From NCBI RefSeq assembly GCF_029433515.1, contig NZ_JAQTIG010000009.1, forward strand, positions 1 through 54,265: a DNA stretch of 54,265 bases, given 5' to 3'. Position 1 is the first letter of the stretch; every line of letters starts with the position of its first letter. Positions 38,918-47,454 of the stretch are shown in pieces. This stretch comes from Lactobacillus sp. ESL0679 (GTDB taxonomy: Bacteria; Bacillota; Bacilli; Lactobacillales; Lactobacillaceae). The notes beneath the pieces were generated by a model. That model was not told where the DNA came from. It saw only the letters and a list, made by a program, of their open reading frames with translations, and ran no database searches. A program made the translations under genes and the position numbers.

Positions 38918-40555
38918 CTAATTTTGATAAAGTACGGCTAAATCTTGCTTATAATGGTCGTCTAGCAAATCATTATCGTTGTCTACACGGCGTGTGGTTG
39001 AGTAAGTGGCCATAATATCATCACCAGTTTTCTCTGAGTGTGATAAACCTAGTGCGTGACCAATTTCATGTGCAGTTACGGTCATGAAAGCTGACTGGTA
39101 ATTAAGATCGGGCTCCCAAGTTAACCAGTGACGGATTCTAGCAGGCAAAATGGTTACATGGTCTTGAACATCAGAATTAAGTCCCTTGTGCATTTTACCT
39201 GACCAAGGTTTAAAACCGGTTATCCCCACATCATTCTTACCGATACCATCGTGCTGTTGAATGTAATCATCATCACCACTGTTTTCAACTGTCATGATAA
39301 TGTTGGCATTAGCTTTATCACTAGTTGGTACTAAATTTACTAGATGTAGGTTATTTATTTGCGTGATAACACGATTAACGTATGGCAAGTTATCTTTGTC
39401 AACTTCATCAGTATTGTATGTAATAGTCAATTTTTGCCAACGGTGGTTTTCTAAGTGGTACTGGTCAATAATTGATTTAGTAAAATCATCAATTGCGGGT
39501 GCATTATAGGCTGGATTGGCTTTAACTTGTTCGAATCCGTCAGCAGTATGCAATGGCACAATATTAACTACCATTTTGACTACTTTAGTTGCAGTTTGGC
39601 CATTAGGATCTGTGATTGTAACCTGGACATCATAATTTGTCTTACCTAATTTTGAAGTGTCAGGAGTAGTTAAAAAGTTAGCTTTTACTTGGTAACCTTT
39701 AGCAGCTGGAAAACTAAAGTTAAGCACTTGATTAATGACTGTTGGATTGGTGTCTAATTGAAAATCGGGCAATGGCATAACTGTCATGTGGCTAAAGAGA
39801 TCATCAGGGGACGGTGCAGCAATAGTAACTGTAAAAGCCACAGTATGATCAAGTTGCTTATCAACATGTAAAGTTGCTTTAGCCTGGATTTTACCTACTT
39901 TGGTTGTGTCAATCTTAGTTAGCAGGTTAATTTTGACACTTTGATTATGATCATTATTAGTTAAATTAGCTTGTAGTGCTTTTTGTACGCTTTCGTCAGT
40001 TGCTTCATAAGGGACGGCAAAGTCTTTGATAGTAGAAGCAGTAATAGGTGTGATTGTTGAAGGCTTTACAGTAATTGGCTTGGTTATACCACTATCTGTT
40101 GGTGGTGTTACAGTGGTAGCTGAACTTGCTGTATTGCCCGTTGCAGGTGACGGTGAAGTTGCGGTAACTGGATTGATTGTGTGAAAATGTGGAGCTGTAT
40201 TAGTGTTTGGAGAACTTGAATTAGTTGGCTTTAATGTAAGCTTCTTAGCATTAATCGCCTTAATATAACGATTTTTGCTTATACGATAAAACTTTTTACC
40301 ATGAATAGTTTTAGTACCATAAACAGTATAAGTTTGCCCTTTCTTTAAAAGTTTCTTACCCTTGCGTTTACCATTTTTAGTAAACACTTTGGCGTTCTTT
40401 TTAAGCTTAATTTTAAAGGTCTTAGCCTTTTTATTTGTTGCTTTTTTAGCAGCTCGCACTGTTTGTGGTGCAAAAGTACCGTAAGTGGTGTTGCCAATGG
40501 CACTAATGCTTAACAATGCTGCAGCGGATAAACTGATTATTTTATTGATTTTCAT
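38918..40555 (-). CDS. secreted SLAP-domain matrixin-like zinc metalloprotease
   Basis: The 545-aa protein has a signal peptide (cut near VRAAKK), a basic SLAP wall-binding repeat (about 40-105), a Ser/Thr/Pro linker, and two beta-rich domains (about 185-250 and 255-335). The C-terminal protease domain contains the metzincin signature HEIGHALGLSH (about 493-503) and the Met-turn DDIMATYS (about 511-518). Zinc ligands and catalytic glutamate are present, so it should be active on the cell surface. Its target is unknown; surface proteins of rivals, recipients or the host are options. Confidence 0.88.
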   Translation of the reverse strand: MKINKIISLSAAALLSISAIGNTTYGTFAPQTVRAAKKATNKKAKTFKIKLKKNAKVFTKNGKRKGKKLLKKGQTYTVYGTKTIHGKKFYRISKNRYIKAINAKKLTLKPTNSSSPNTNTAPHFHTINPVTATSPSPATGNTASSATTVTPPTDSGITKPITVKPSTITPITASTIKDFAVPYEATDESVQKALQANLTNNDHNQSVKINLLTKIDTTKVGKIQAKATLHVDKQLDHTVAFTVTIAAPSPDDLFSHMTVMPLPDFQLDTNPTVINQVLNFSFPAAKGYQVKANFLTTPDTSKLGKTNYDVQVTITDPNGQTATKVVKMVVNIVPLHTADGFEQVKANPAYNAPAIDDFTKSIIDQYHLENHRWQKLTITYNTDEVDKDNLPYVNRVITQINNLHLVNLVPTSDKANANIIMTVENSGDDDYIQQHDGIGKNDVGITGFKPWSGKMHKGLNSDVQDHVTILPARIRHWLTWEPDLNYQSAFMTVTAHEIGHALGLSHSEKTGDDIMATYSTTRRVDNDNDLLDDHYKQDLAVLYQN

Positions 40556-40584
40556 GATTACATGAACCTTTCCAATATAAAAAA

Positions 40585-40606
40585 GCAGCTATAAAGATAT
40601 AGCTGC
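40585..40606 (-). terminator. terminator in the protease leader
   Basis: GCAGCTATA / TATAGCTGC stem with a short loop, followed on the minus strand by TTTTTTATATTG, then GGAAAGG and the start codon. Confidence 0.8.
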
Positions 40607-40628
40607 ATAACGATTTGACTAAACAAAA

Positions 40629-40650
40629 AAAGAAGCAATTATGCTTCTTT
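40629..40650 (-). terminator. terminator after the topoisomerase gene
   Basis: AAGAAGCA / TGCTTCTT hairpin followed on the minus strand by TTTTTTTG, at the stop codon of the topoisomerase fragment. Confidence 0.75.
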
Positions 40651-42577
40651 TTATTTCTTCTTAAATTTTGGTTTAAAACCAAATATTTTGTGACCCTTAA
40701 AGGTGTAAGTCTGTAATTTACCAGTAACCGGATAGCTACCTTTCTTGCTGGTACCGGTAAATGAAATAGAATCGCCGTTAAGTAACAGTGCTAACTCTTG
40801 ATTAGTAAAAGAGTGTCCGCCAAAACTATTTTTGAAACGCACCTCCTTTCCTGTAGGGATAAAAATGCCAACAAAATGAGTATCATCGGCAATTAATTTT
40901 TGGGGTTCAAGGCTAAACCCCCAGAATTTGATCTTTTTAATTACTTGACGTCCTTGCTTTTCTTCATAGACTTGTTCTGCTAATTTTCCTTTAGCTTCAA
41001 ATAGCTTGCCTTTTTTATCCATTGCTTGAAATGTAATGTTTTGCCCAGCTAGTAATTGCTGCAACTCCAGGTTGGTAAAAGTATGGTTATCCCAAATTTT
41101 CTTAAACCGAATAGTAATATTCTGTGGTTGGTATAGTCCCACTGCATGAGTTTCGTCTGCCAGCAGCTCTCTTGTTTCTTGTTTAAAGCCGACAAATTTT
41201 TTGCCTTTGTAACTTTGCTGTTCTAGCTTGCCAGTAATAATAGAAGAACCTGTGTTAATTGTGATTTTTTTATTTGCAAAAAGTTGCTGCAGTTCTTGAT
41301 CAGTAAAAGTATAATTTCTCCATTCACGATTAATTCCTACTTCTTTTCCTTGCCAGTTACCTTTAACTTTTTCTTTCTGGGTAAAGGTATTTTTAGCGTC
41401 CCATTCTTGTTTTAGTTTGGCCAATTGAGGGTTTTTGCTAAGGTTAGCAGCATTTTTTTGTTCTGCCGGCAAATCATAATTGACAATTTGATTAATTAAA
41501 AATGGTACATTGCGATAGTCAAATTTGCCTTGTTTTACTTGCTTCATTTTTTCTTGCAGTTGTTCAGTGACTTTTGGCGAAGCAATATAGGTTCCAGAAC
41601 ATAAAATTGCTTGAATTAATCCCGGATAGGTCAGAGAATATCGTTCTTTAGTATTTTTAACTAAAGCATTATTACCGGTAGTAATACTGGCTAAAGTTGA
41701 TTCTTGAGTGGCACCAGTTCCGATCTCGTTCTTCTTTAAAAAGCTGATAATAAAGCTGTGAGTTGGTGGCTGTGGTTTAGGATTGTGGCCTTGATAAACA
41801 GTTGGAAATGCCGAAGTTCCAAATTCCATGATTTTCTTGTCAGGATCAGGAGTATCATCAGTTAATTCTGCTTCATCAAAAATTAGTTTGTAATTTTTAG
41901 CTTTTGGTACGTTAATTGTGCAAGTAAAAGCAGGATAGAGAGTCAGATGAGCTTTCTGTTGCTCGTAAAGATAATCTTCCCCTAAGGTTGCTAAAAAGCT
42001 TTTGGCGGCCGCTAGATAAATCTCACGGCCACATTTACCAAACTGTTTTTCGATCTCGTCAAGACTAGTTGGGACATTAATTCCAGGGCGGTTAGCACCG
42101 TGAGTAGCAGCTTTTACTAAGAATTTTTTTCTAATTCTGCGGTGAGTTAATAAAGTAGGACTTAAACCAATTACTTGAGCAATCTGATCTACTAAAGGTA
42201 GCAGCTGATCAAATTGAGCTTGCGTTATTTTGGTATCTTCCGTTCTAGGATAAGAAAGAATGCTCTTTTCATACATTTTTTGGTAAGTGGCCAAGAATGT
42301 TTTTGAAGAAAAGCCTTTTTTTCCGACTAAAATAGATAAGTGACTAAGGTCTAATAGCGCTGGTGGCTGTTGCTTTTTTTCTACTTTTGAATCAATCACA
42401 ACACCAGAAGGTTGGTAATTACTCATTTCAAAGGCGGCATCATTTTCTGTTGGGAACCGGTGCTGTTCTGCTTCCTCATCAGTTCGTTTAAAGACATTTT
42501 GATTACTGTCACGGAAGCGAACTTCATAAAATGGCTTTTTGACGTATTCTAGCCGGCTTTTGGCTTGCCGGTATATC
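40651..42577 (-). pseudogene. topB: type IA topoisomerase, C-terminal part after frameshift
   Basis: In the second frame translation resumes as YRQAKSRLEYVKKPFYEVRF and runs to 40651. It includes the catalytic tyrosine motif LSYPRTED (about 58 residues after the internal MSNYQPSG start), the GIGTGATQEST region and three C-terminal repeats of the form FTNLELQQLLAG...FxGFxxExxxLLADETHxVG. The 591-aa ORF from ATG 42426 alone lacks the TOPRIM domain. It could only work if both fragments assemble or the frameshift is bypassed. Confidence 0.8.
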
Positions 42578-43211
42578 TTTCTATGATAGTAGATTTAAGC
42601 CGTCCTAGCCGCAAAGAGCGAGGATTAAAACCGGCTTGTCGAGCTATTATTAATGCAATACGAGATAGTTGCATTGAAGCATAATCAAATCGCTCTCTAC
42701 CGGTTGCTTCTAAAAACTCACCTTGCTTGTATTGATCAGTAACATCAACTTTGTTAAGTAAAGCAGACTTGATATTTCTGGGTGTTTCGTCAGCAAATCT
42801 AATGCGATACACGGCTTTTTGCCAGCCAATAGCATTGACAATTTCCCACCCGAGTAAGTCACCTTCTCCAGATGGATCATCATCTGTGGCAATTACAATA
42901 GCGTCGTGACCAGCTGCAGCATTACTAATGGTGTCCAAAGCTTGCTTACTACCAGGACTTATCTCTTTTTCCCAAGAAAAATCTAGCAAGTTCCAAGGAT
43001 AGTAGCTTAAATCTGTCCAATCACTGTATTTGTCAACCTTATCCGCACTAACCATTTCTTGTGGTTCTTTAAACTGCAAAAGATGGCCGTGAGCATGAAC
43101 AATGTCGTAACTGTCATTATCAAAAAAGCCGCTAATTCCACCAAGTGCTGTAGCAAAATTTTTAGCGGCACTAGCTTTTTCATTTAGAATTAAAAGCTTC
43201 AAATATATCAT
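42549..43211 (-). pseudogene. topB: type IA topoisomerase, N-terminal TOPRIM part before frameshift
   Basis: The 220-aa ORF has the TOPRIM domain (LLILNEKASAAKNFATAL; catalytic ATDDDPSGEG, about 108-117) and part of domain 2 (GRERFDYASMQLSRI; GFNPRSLRLGRLKSTIIE), then leaves the conserved frame at about 42577 and stops at 42549. Inserting one base after GAAAG restores the expected sequence. A plasmid TraE/TopB-type enzyme of about 840 aa is thereby split. Real mutation and sequencing error cannot be told apart here. Confidence 0.85.
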
Positions 43212-43228
43212 CTTCCTTTCAAGAAAAA

Positions 43229-43254
43229 AGCTAACAAGAAAATTCTTGTTAGCT
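43229..43254 (-). terminator. terminator in the topoisomerase leader
   Basis: AGCTAACAAGAA / TTCTTGTTAGCT, perfect 12-bp stem with AA loop, followed on the minus strand by TTTTTTCTTG and the ribosome site GAAAGGAAG of the topoisomerase. Confidence 0.88.
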
Positions 43255-43259
43255 TTTGT

Positions 43260-43547
43260 TTACATATCTTTTTTCATAATAATTATTGGGATAATAGTGT
43301 GCAGAAGTAGAGTAGCGAGTTTCTTATCCCTTTTATGGCCAAAATCAATAACCAAACATAAATATGACTGTATACTTCGTAAATTTTTTAAGGATATTTT
43401 TTTGAACTCTTTTGTAATGATGGTGATTTTAGTAGTTAAATCACCATCATTAATTTTATCTATTTGCTGCTTGTCAAAGGTTCCATTATCAATGTAATAG
43501 TCAAAAATACTAGAAACGTGGGGATTAGAAAATATGAAATTGTGCAA
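43260..43547 (-). CDS. small hypothetical protein at the end of the toxin operon
   Basis: The 95-aa product starts at TTG 43545-43547 after AGGAGAACAAA, 9 bases past the Fic stop. It has a soluble N-terminal half (DNGTFDKQQIDKINDGDL) and a hydrophobic C-terminal segment (LLLHTIIPIIIMKKDM). No family is recognised. As the last gene of the Fic/zeta operon it could be an immunity or partner protein. Confidence 0.55.
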   Translation of the reverse strand: MHNFIFSNPHVSSIFDYYIDNGTFDKQQIDKINDGDLTTKITIITKEFKKISLKNLRSIQSYLCLVIDFGHKRDKKLATLLLHTIIPIIIMKKDM

Positions 43548-43556
43548 TTTGTTCTC

Positions 43557-44501
43557 CTATTCTAATTCGGGGCCATTTTGCTCAAGCCCTTTTTGCCGCT
43601 GCTTTTGTGTTTCAAATTGTGCTGCTAATTCGGCTTGCGAAAGTTTTTCTTTGCTTTCCTTTTCTAAACTTTTCCAATCTATTCCGCTGCGGTTAAATGA
43701 TTCTTTTGCTTCTTGGGTATATTTTTCATTTAACTGCAGGGTCTTAATTCTGCTGTCTAATTCTTCTTCAACATAATTAGCGATTAATTCTCTAAATGGT
43801 TGTGGATCATTTTCCGGTGCCTCTGCTGTGGCTAAGGCTGTCATATAGTTATCTCTGGCTTTTTTTGAAGGATTAACATTAATTACCGGATACCCATTTT
43901 CAGTTAATACCAAATTCATTAACAATCTTGCTGTTCGACCATTGCCATCTCTAAATGGGTGAATTGTTACAAACTTCTGGTGTAAATCAGTTGCATATTG
44001 GACAGGGTGAAGCTTAGTTCTCGCTTGATCACTCCAATTTTGTAATTTTTCCATTTCATCTGGAATATCGAACGGTGAAGCATAAGGACGTTTATCGGTA
44101 CCATAAGGATAAACGTCGATGGTACGATAGTTTCCTGCTTCTGATTTTGGTTCAATTGTTTCTAAGGTAGATATACGATTAAGATTTCTAATATCGTCTA
44201 ATCTTATTGGCTGCTTTTTGGTAGCCAAATCTTTCATATAAGTGTACGCCTGACTTAAATTGATAATTTCTAGCGTTTCTTTAATGGTTTTACCGTGAAT
44301 TGTAGCACCGATACCACTATCAATGATAGCAGCAGTTTCATTTTTAGATAAAGTGTTACCCTCAATTGCAGCTGATGACCACACATGTTCAATCCGAATA
44401 TTTTTTTCTAGCCGCTTAATTTCTAACGGCGAAAGTGGCCGATATGTATCCATTGTTTCTTTCAACTTTGTAATTTGTTTAAGTTGATCTTGGTAATTCA
44501 T
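43557..44501 (-). CDS. fic: Fic-domain AMP-transferase-type protein with C-terminal tag
   Basis: The 314-aa protein has an N-terminal class II inhibitory motif SAAIEGN (Ser43, Glu47), a Fic core with the full catalytic motif HPFRDGNGRTAR (about 183-194) and a helical C-terminal part. It ends in the tail AELAAQFETQKQ...KGLEQNGPELE, shared with three neighbours. Fic enzymes usually transfer AMP to target proteins. The built-in inhibitory helix should keep it off in the donor. TAGAGGTG precedes the ATG. The shared tail suggests a common fate, perhaps export through the T4SS (inference). Confidence 0.92.
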   Translation of the reverse strand: MNYQDQLKQITKLKETMDTYRPLSPLEIKRLEKNIRIEHVWSSAAIEGNTLSKNETAAIIDSGIGATIHGKTIKETLEIINLSQAYTYMKDLATKKQPIRLDDIRNLNRISTLETIEPKSEAGNYRTIDVYPYGTDKRPYASPFDIPDEMEKLQNWSDQARTKLHPVQYATDLHQKFVTIHPFRDGNGRTARLLMNLVLTENGYPVINVNPSKKARDNYMTALATAEAPENDPQPFRELIANYVEEELDSRIKTLQLNEKYTQEAKESFNRSGIDWKSLEKESKEKLSQAELAAQFETQKQRQKGLEQNGPELE

Positions 44502-44511
44502 AAATACACCT

Positions 44512-45366
44512 CTATTCTAATTCGGGGCCATCTTGTTCAAGTCCCTTTTGCTGCTGCTTTTGTGCTTCAAATTGTGCCGCTAATTCGGCCTGAGTATTCT
44601 CTTTGCGGCTGTCTTTGAGTAGTTGCTTAAATTCAGCGTTGTTTACTTGCTGTTCTTGGTGAGAAATTTTAGTTGCTTTATTTTGAGAACGAGCAAGTAT
44701 ATTAGGTTCAATACCTGAAATCCCAGTTTGATAAGTCCAATCTTTTAATTCGGTCATATCATTTGAAAAGTAGTAATCAGCTATTTTTTGGTTCCAAGTA
44801 GGCCATTGATCTAAAGGTATATTGATTAAGCCAGCACCATTTTCAATCATAATTTTATTGGCGGCAATAGTGGCCGTTCGTTTGTTGCCATCATAAAACA
44901 TTTGTTGCCGCATATTGTGGTACATTACGGTCATTGACTTATCCGTAGCAGAACGGTCACTATTTAAAACAGAGTTTAAAAAGCTCTTTTCTTCCTGTTC
45001 GTTGATCATTGGTGGCGTAAATTCACCACGATAGGTTTCTACACCACCTGAACCGTTGCGTAAATAACCTGGAAAAGCAGCGGTATCACGTGCGACAATT
45101 TTATTTATTTCTTTTTCAAAATCTAAACTAAATGGTTGATCATAATTGATAGCTAGTTGCCAGCCACGCTTTAATTGCACGATAACGTTAATATCATCAA
45201 CTGATACACCATTAACGCCCATACCATCAATAATAGTTTGTGTTTGTGGCAGTGTGGTAGTTAAACCTTCGAACCGTGAATTAGTAAAAACGAGTTTAGT
45301 TAAATTCGTTTTAGCAAAACGACGATTTTCTTCGGGCGTAAGTTGAAATTTGTCTTTGTATTCCAT
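44512..45366 (-). CDS. Fic/DOC-like protein with altered catalytic motif and C-terminal tag
   Basis: The 284-aa protein has an N-terminal motif FTNSRFEGLT similar to the inhibitory helix (Glu33-Gly34, but Asn where Ser/Thr is expected) and a Fic core QMFYDGNKRTA (about 155-165). The core has glutamine in place of the catalytic histidine and lysine for the second glycine. It is probably not an AMP transferase; it may have another chemistry or act as a decoy or regulator. The tail AELAAQFEAQKQQQ...GLEQDGPELE matches its neighbours. TAGGAGC precedes the ATG. Confidence 0.85.
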   Translation of the reverse strand: MEYKDKFQLTPEENRRFAKTNLTKLVFTNSRFEGLTTTLPQTQTIIDGMGVNGVSVDDINVIVQLKRGWQLAINYDQPFSLDFEKEINKIVARDTAAFPGYLRNGSGGVETYRGEFTPPMINEQEEKSFLNSVLNSDRSATDKSMTVMYHNMRQQMFYDGNKRTATIAANKIMIENGAGLINIPLDQWPTWNQKIADYYFSNDMTELKDWTYQTGISGIEPNILARSQNKATKISHQEQQVNNAEFKQLLKDSRKENTQAELAAQFEAQKQQQKGLEQDGPELE

Positions 45367-45382
45367 TTTTAATTAGCTCCTA

Positions 45383-46072
45383 TTATAATTCAAGTCCGTC
45401 CTGTTCAAGCCCTTTTTGTTGCTGTTTTTGGGCTTCATACTGTGCAGCAAGTTCGGCTTGAGAAAGGGTAACTTTTCTTTCAGCTAATTTCGATATGTCC
45501 TCTTTAATACTTTCTTGTGCCCAAGATATTTCTTTGTTATGAATTAAAACCTGATCATTATTTCTAGTATAGATTGTTGTAAATTCATTAGTATTGTCAG
45601 AAATTTCAACAGTATCAAAGAATGGTGCAAGTACTGTTAAGTTTTTAATTGATTTAGGATAACGCCGATCAATTGTTTCATCAGGTATTCCATGTCCACC
45701 TTTTGCTACTCTAGCTTTTACTCTTTTCTTGGCCAGTTCAGGACTATCTAAGCCTACGTACAGCAAATGAGTTGTAAAACCTTGTTTTTTAGCTTCGTTT
45801 ATTATATTAATGTATGATTTTTTAGAAGAAGCAAATGTTGTTTCCATATTAAAACTTTGCTTGTTAGTAATGAACGAGTGAATACGACTAACTTCAATTC
45901 GCATAGCCTTAAAATTACTTTTTTGATCGTGCCAATCCCAATGATTATCACGAGCTATTTCATCAGCATTAGCTCTTTTACTAGCTTGGATTTTAGGATT
46001 AATAGCTGAACTATAAAGTGTTGATTTACCGGCTCCATTAATTCCGGCGAATATATATAAATCTAAACTCAT
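45383..46072 (-). CDS. zeta-toxin-like P-loop kinase with C-terminal tag
   Basis: The 229-aa protein has Walker A GINGAGKST (10-18), the zeta-type segment RANADEIARD (about 33-42), NMETTFAS (about 74-81) and a lid region KRVKARVAKGGHGIPDETIDRRY (arginines about 118-140). These fit the zeta/PezT family, which phosphorylates UDP-GlcNAc and blocks wall synthesis. The tail AELAAQYEAQKQQQ...GLEQDGLEL matches the Fic neighbours. Its ATG overlaps the stop of a 60-aa gene by 4 bases, the normal place of an antitoxin. Confidence 0.9.
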   Translation of the reverse strand: MSLDLYIFAGINGAGKSTLYSSAINPKIQASKRANADEIARDNHWDWHDQKSNFKAMRIEVSRIHSFITNKQSFNMETTFASSKKSYINIINEAKKQGFTTHLLYVGLDSPELAKKRVKARVAKGGHGIPDETIDRRYPKSIKNLTVLAPFFDTVEISDNTNEFTTIYTRNNDQVLIHNKEISWAQESIKEDISKLAERKVTLSQAELAAQYEAQKQQQKGLEQDGLEL

Positions 46073-46251
46073 CTGATAAATTCCTTGGCATTAATTATAT
46101 CTTTTTGCCGTAATTGTAATGCACGATCATAAATCGCAAACCAGAAATTACGATCATTTTGATTGTCTGCTTGGTTGATACGGTCTTTAATTTCATCATA
46201 ACTTAGTTTTTTGATTTGATTTTCTAATGCAGCTGTTTCTGTAAAATTCAT
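46069..46251 (-). CDS. 60-aa putative antitoxin
   Basis: This small helical protein (MNFTETAALENQIKKLSYDE, ending AKEFIR) lies between the third Fic gene and the zeta-like gene and overlaps the latter (ATGA). It is most simply the antitoxin of the zeta-like kinase. It also contains T6-A-A-L-E10-N11, which fits the [S/T]xxxE[G/N] motif of small Fic antitoxins such as VbhA. GAAGGA precedes the ATG. It carries no C-terminal tag, so it would stay behind if tagged toxins were exported. Confidence 0.65.
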   Translation of the reverse strand: MNFTETAALENQIKKLSYDEIKDRINQADNQNDRNFWFAIYDRALQLRQKDIINAKEFIR

Positions 46252-46263
46252 TTTTATTTCCTT

Positions 46264-46956
46264 CTACTCTAATTCAAGTCCGCCTTGTTCGAGCCCTTGT
46301 TGCTGTTGTTGTGCTTCATACTGTGCAGCAAGTTCGGCTTGCGATAAAGTTTCAGCTTGTCTTTCTTTATGTTGCTTAACTAAAGTTTTAAAGGCTACTT
46401 CCCTAGTTGGAGAGTTTTGAACCTTGAGTAAGCGTGAAATATGCTTAACGTCAGCTTCGTTTTGAGCTTGGATCATTTCATCGTTTTGTCGTGGGTAATC
46501 TAAAACTTGTTCATGATTAGCAGCGTATGCTTGTAGAAAAGTCTTTGTACTACGACCATTACCCTCTCTAAAAGGGTGCATGAAGTTGATCTCATCAAGT
46601 AATTTGGCATAATCTTCGGCTTGCAAAGGTTCTTTATTGGGCTGCTGCTTCATCAGCGAATTGATATTTTGCTCGGCAAATTCAAATCTTGAATGATCAA
46701 AAAATTCAAAGCCATTTTTTTGGAAGTTACCGGGACGATATTCTCCTGCCCAATCATACAAAGAATTAAACATGAATTTATGAATTTTAGCTAAGTAGCT
46801 AATGTCTTTGATTTTAGGTTGCTTTTGTAAAATTAGTAAAGCTCTTTCGTTGGATTCACGGTATTCTACTTCTTCTAATAATTTTTGATCGTGAATGTGG
46901 TATTTATTTTTAAGTACACCGTTACTGTATAATGTATCTTCTATCCAGTCACTCAT
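46264..46956 (-). CDS. fic: Fic-domain toxin with C-terminal tag
   Basis: The start is ATG at 46956 (MSDWIEDTLYSNGVLKN), overlapping the XRE gene stop, with GGAG upstream. The 230-aa Fic has the intact motif HPFREGNGRS (about 125-134) and a YDWAGEYRPGNFQKNG substrate flap (about 66-81). No inhibitory helix is visible inside it, so it should need an external antitoxin. It ends AELAAQYEAQQQQQGLEQGG then LELE. It is closest in form to VbhT/BepA-type and Doc-like toxins. The XRE protein upstream and the 60-aa protein downstream are the possible partners. Confidence 0.92.
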   Translation of the reverse strand: MSDWIEDTLYSNGVLKNKYHIHDQKLLEEVEYRESNERALLILQKQPKIKDISYLAKIHKFMFNSLYDWAGEYRPGNFQKNGFEFFDHSRFEFAEQNINSLMKQQPNKEPLQAEDYAKLLDEINFMHPFREGNGRSTKTFLQAYAANHEQVLDYPRQNDEMIQAQNEADVKHISRLLKVQNSPTREVAFKTLVKQHKERQAETLSQAELAAQYEAQQQQQGLEQGGLELE

Positions 46957-47371
46957 TACTATCTCCAAAGATTTTTTCGTATTCTTTTTCTAATTCGGGA
47001 TCAGGATTGTAAGCTTTGTTTACTAGGTATTGAATATCCTCAGGTTGAGGGTTCCAGCCTTCTAAATGACTAGCTTCTACAACTGATCTGATCTGGTAAT
47101 AGGTTGCTTTGTCAGGAATGTAAACACCCTGAATTTTTTGTTCATCGTCATTAATTTTTAATTGATAAGTTTTAGGCTGTAATTTGACTAATAAATGACT
47201 AGGTAATTCATCTAATCCCAATGCAAAAGCATTTAAAATTCGGATAGTCCAGGCTTCAATTGGTTTTTTGGCAGCATTAGCAAGAGTGGTTACAGGAACA
47301 CTACTTTTTCTAGCCACTTCGTTTAGTGAAATATTTTTATTTTCTAAAAGCTTATAAATAACTGTAGTCAT
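46949..47371 (-). CDS. XRE-family regulator/antitoxin partner of the Fic toxin
   Basis: The start is ATG at 47371 (MTTVIYKLLENKNISLNEVA) after GGAGG. The 140-aa protein has an N-terminal helix-turn-helix (about 10-55, ISLNEVARKSSVPVTTLANA) and a C-terminal domain of about 75 aa (IPDKATYYQIRSVVEASHLEGWNP). It overlaps the Fic gene. HTH-first, Fic-second pairs are found as toxin-antitoxin modules in lactobacilli. It likely represses its own promoter at 47414-47452. Confidence 0.85.
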   Translation of the reverse strand: MTTVIYKLLENKNISLNEVARKSSVPVTTLANAAKKPIEAWTIRILNAFALGLDELPSHLLVKLQPKTYQLKINDDEQKIQGVYIPDKATYYQIRSVVEASHLEGWNPQPEDIQYLVNKAYNPDPELEKEYEKIFGDSNE

Positions 47372-47413
47372 ACGGTTACCTCCATAAATAATCACTTTTT
47401 ACGTTATTTATAT

Positions 47414-47452
47414 TATACCATATTTAAAACAAAATATAACATTTTTGGTATA
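47414..47452 (-). promoter_or_regulatory. promoter and operator of the XRE-Fic operon
   Basis: On the minus strand an extended -10 TGGTATAAT lies about 45 bases before the start codon. TATACCA (47414-47420) and TGGTATA (47446-47452) form an inverted repeat with 25 bases between arms; one arm covers the -10 and the other is just past the ArdC gene stop. It fits binding by the XRE protein. Confidence 0.6.
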
Positions 47453-47454
47453 AA

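Larger units (their letters stand above)
43560..46345 (-). repeat. four dispersed copies of a tag-coding sequence
   Basis: Nearly identical stretches of about 75 bases code the C-terminal tag of four genes, at about 43560-43637, 44515-44592, 45387-45462 and 46268-46340. Identity at DNA level as well as protein level points to recent duplication or gene conversion of the tag itself, because the parts before it differ completely. Confidence 0.8.

Noticed and set aside
42549..42600. Programmed ribosomal frameshift in the topoisomerase
   Set aside because: No slippery heptamer, no downstream pseudoknot candidate and no internal ribosome site at the junction; mutation or read error is simpler.
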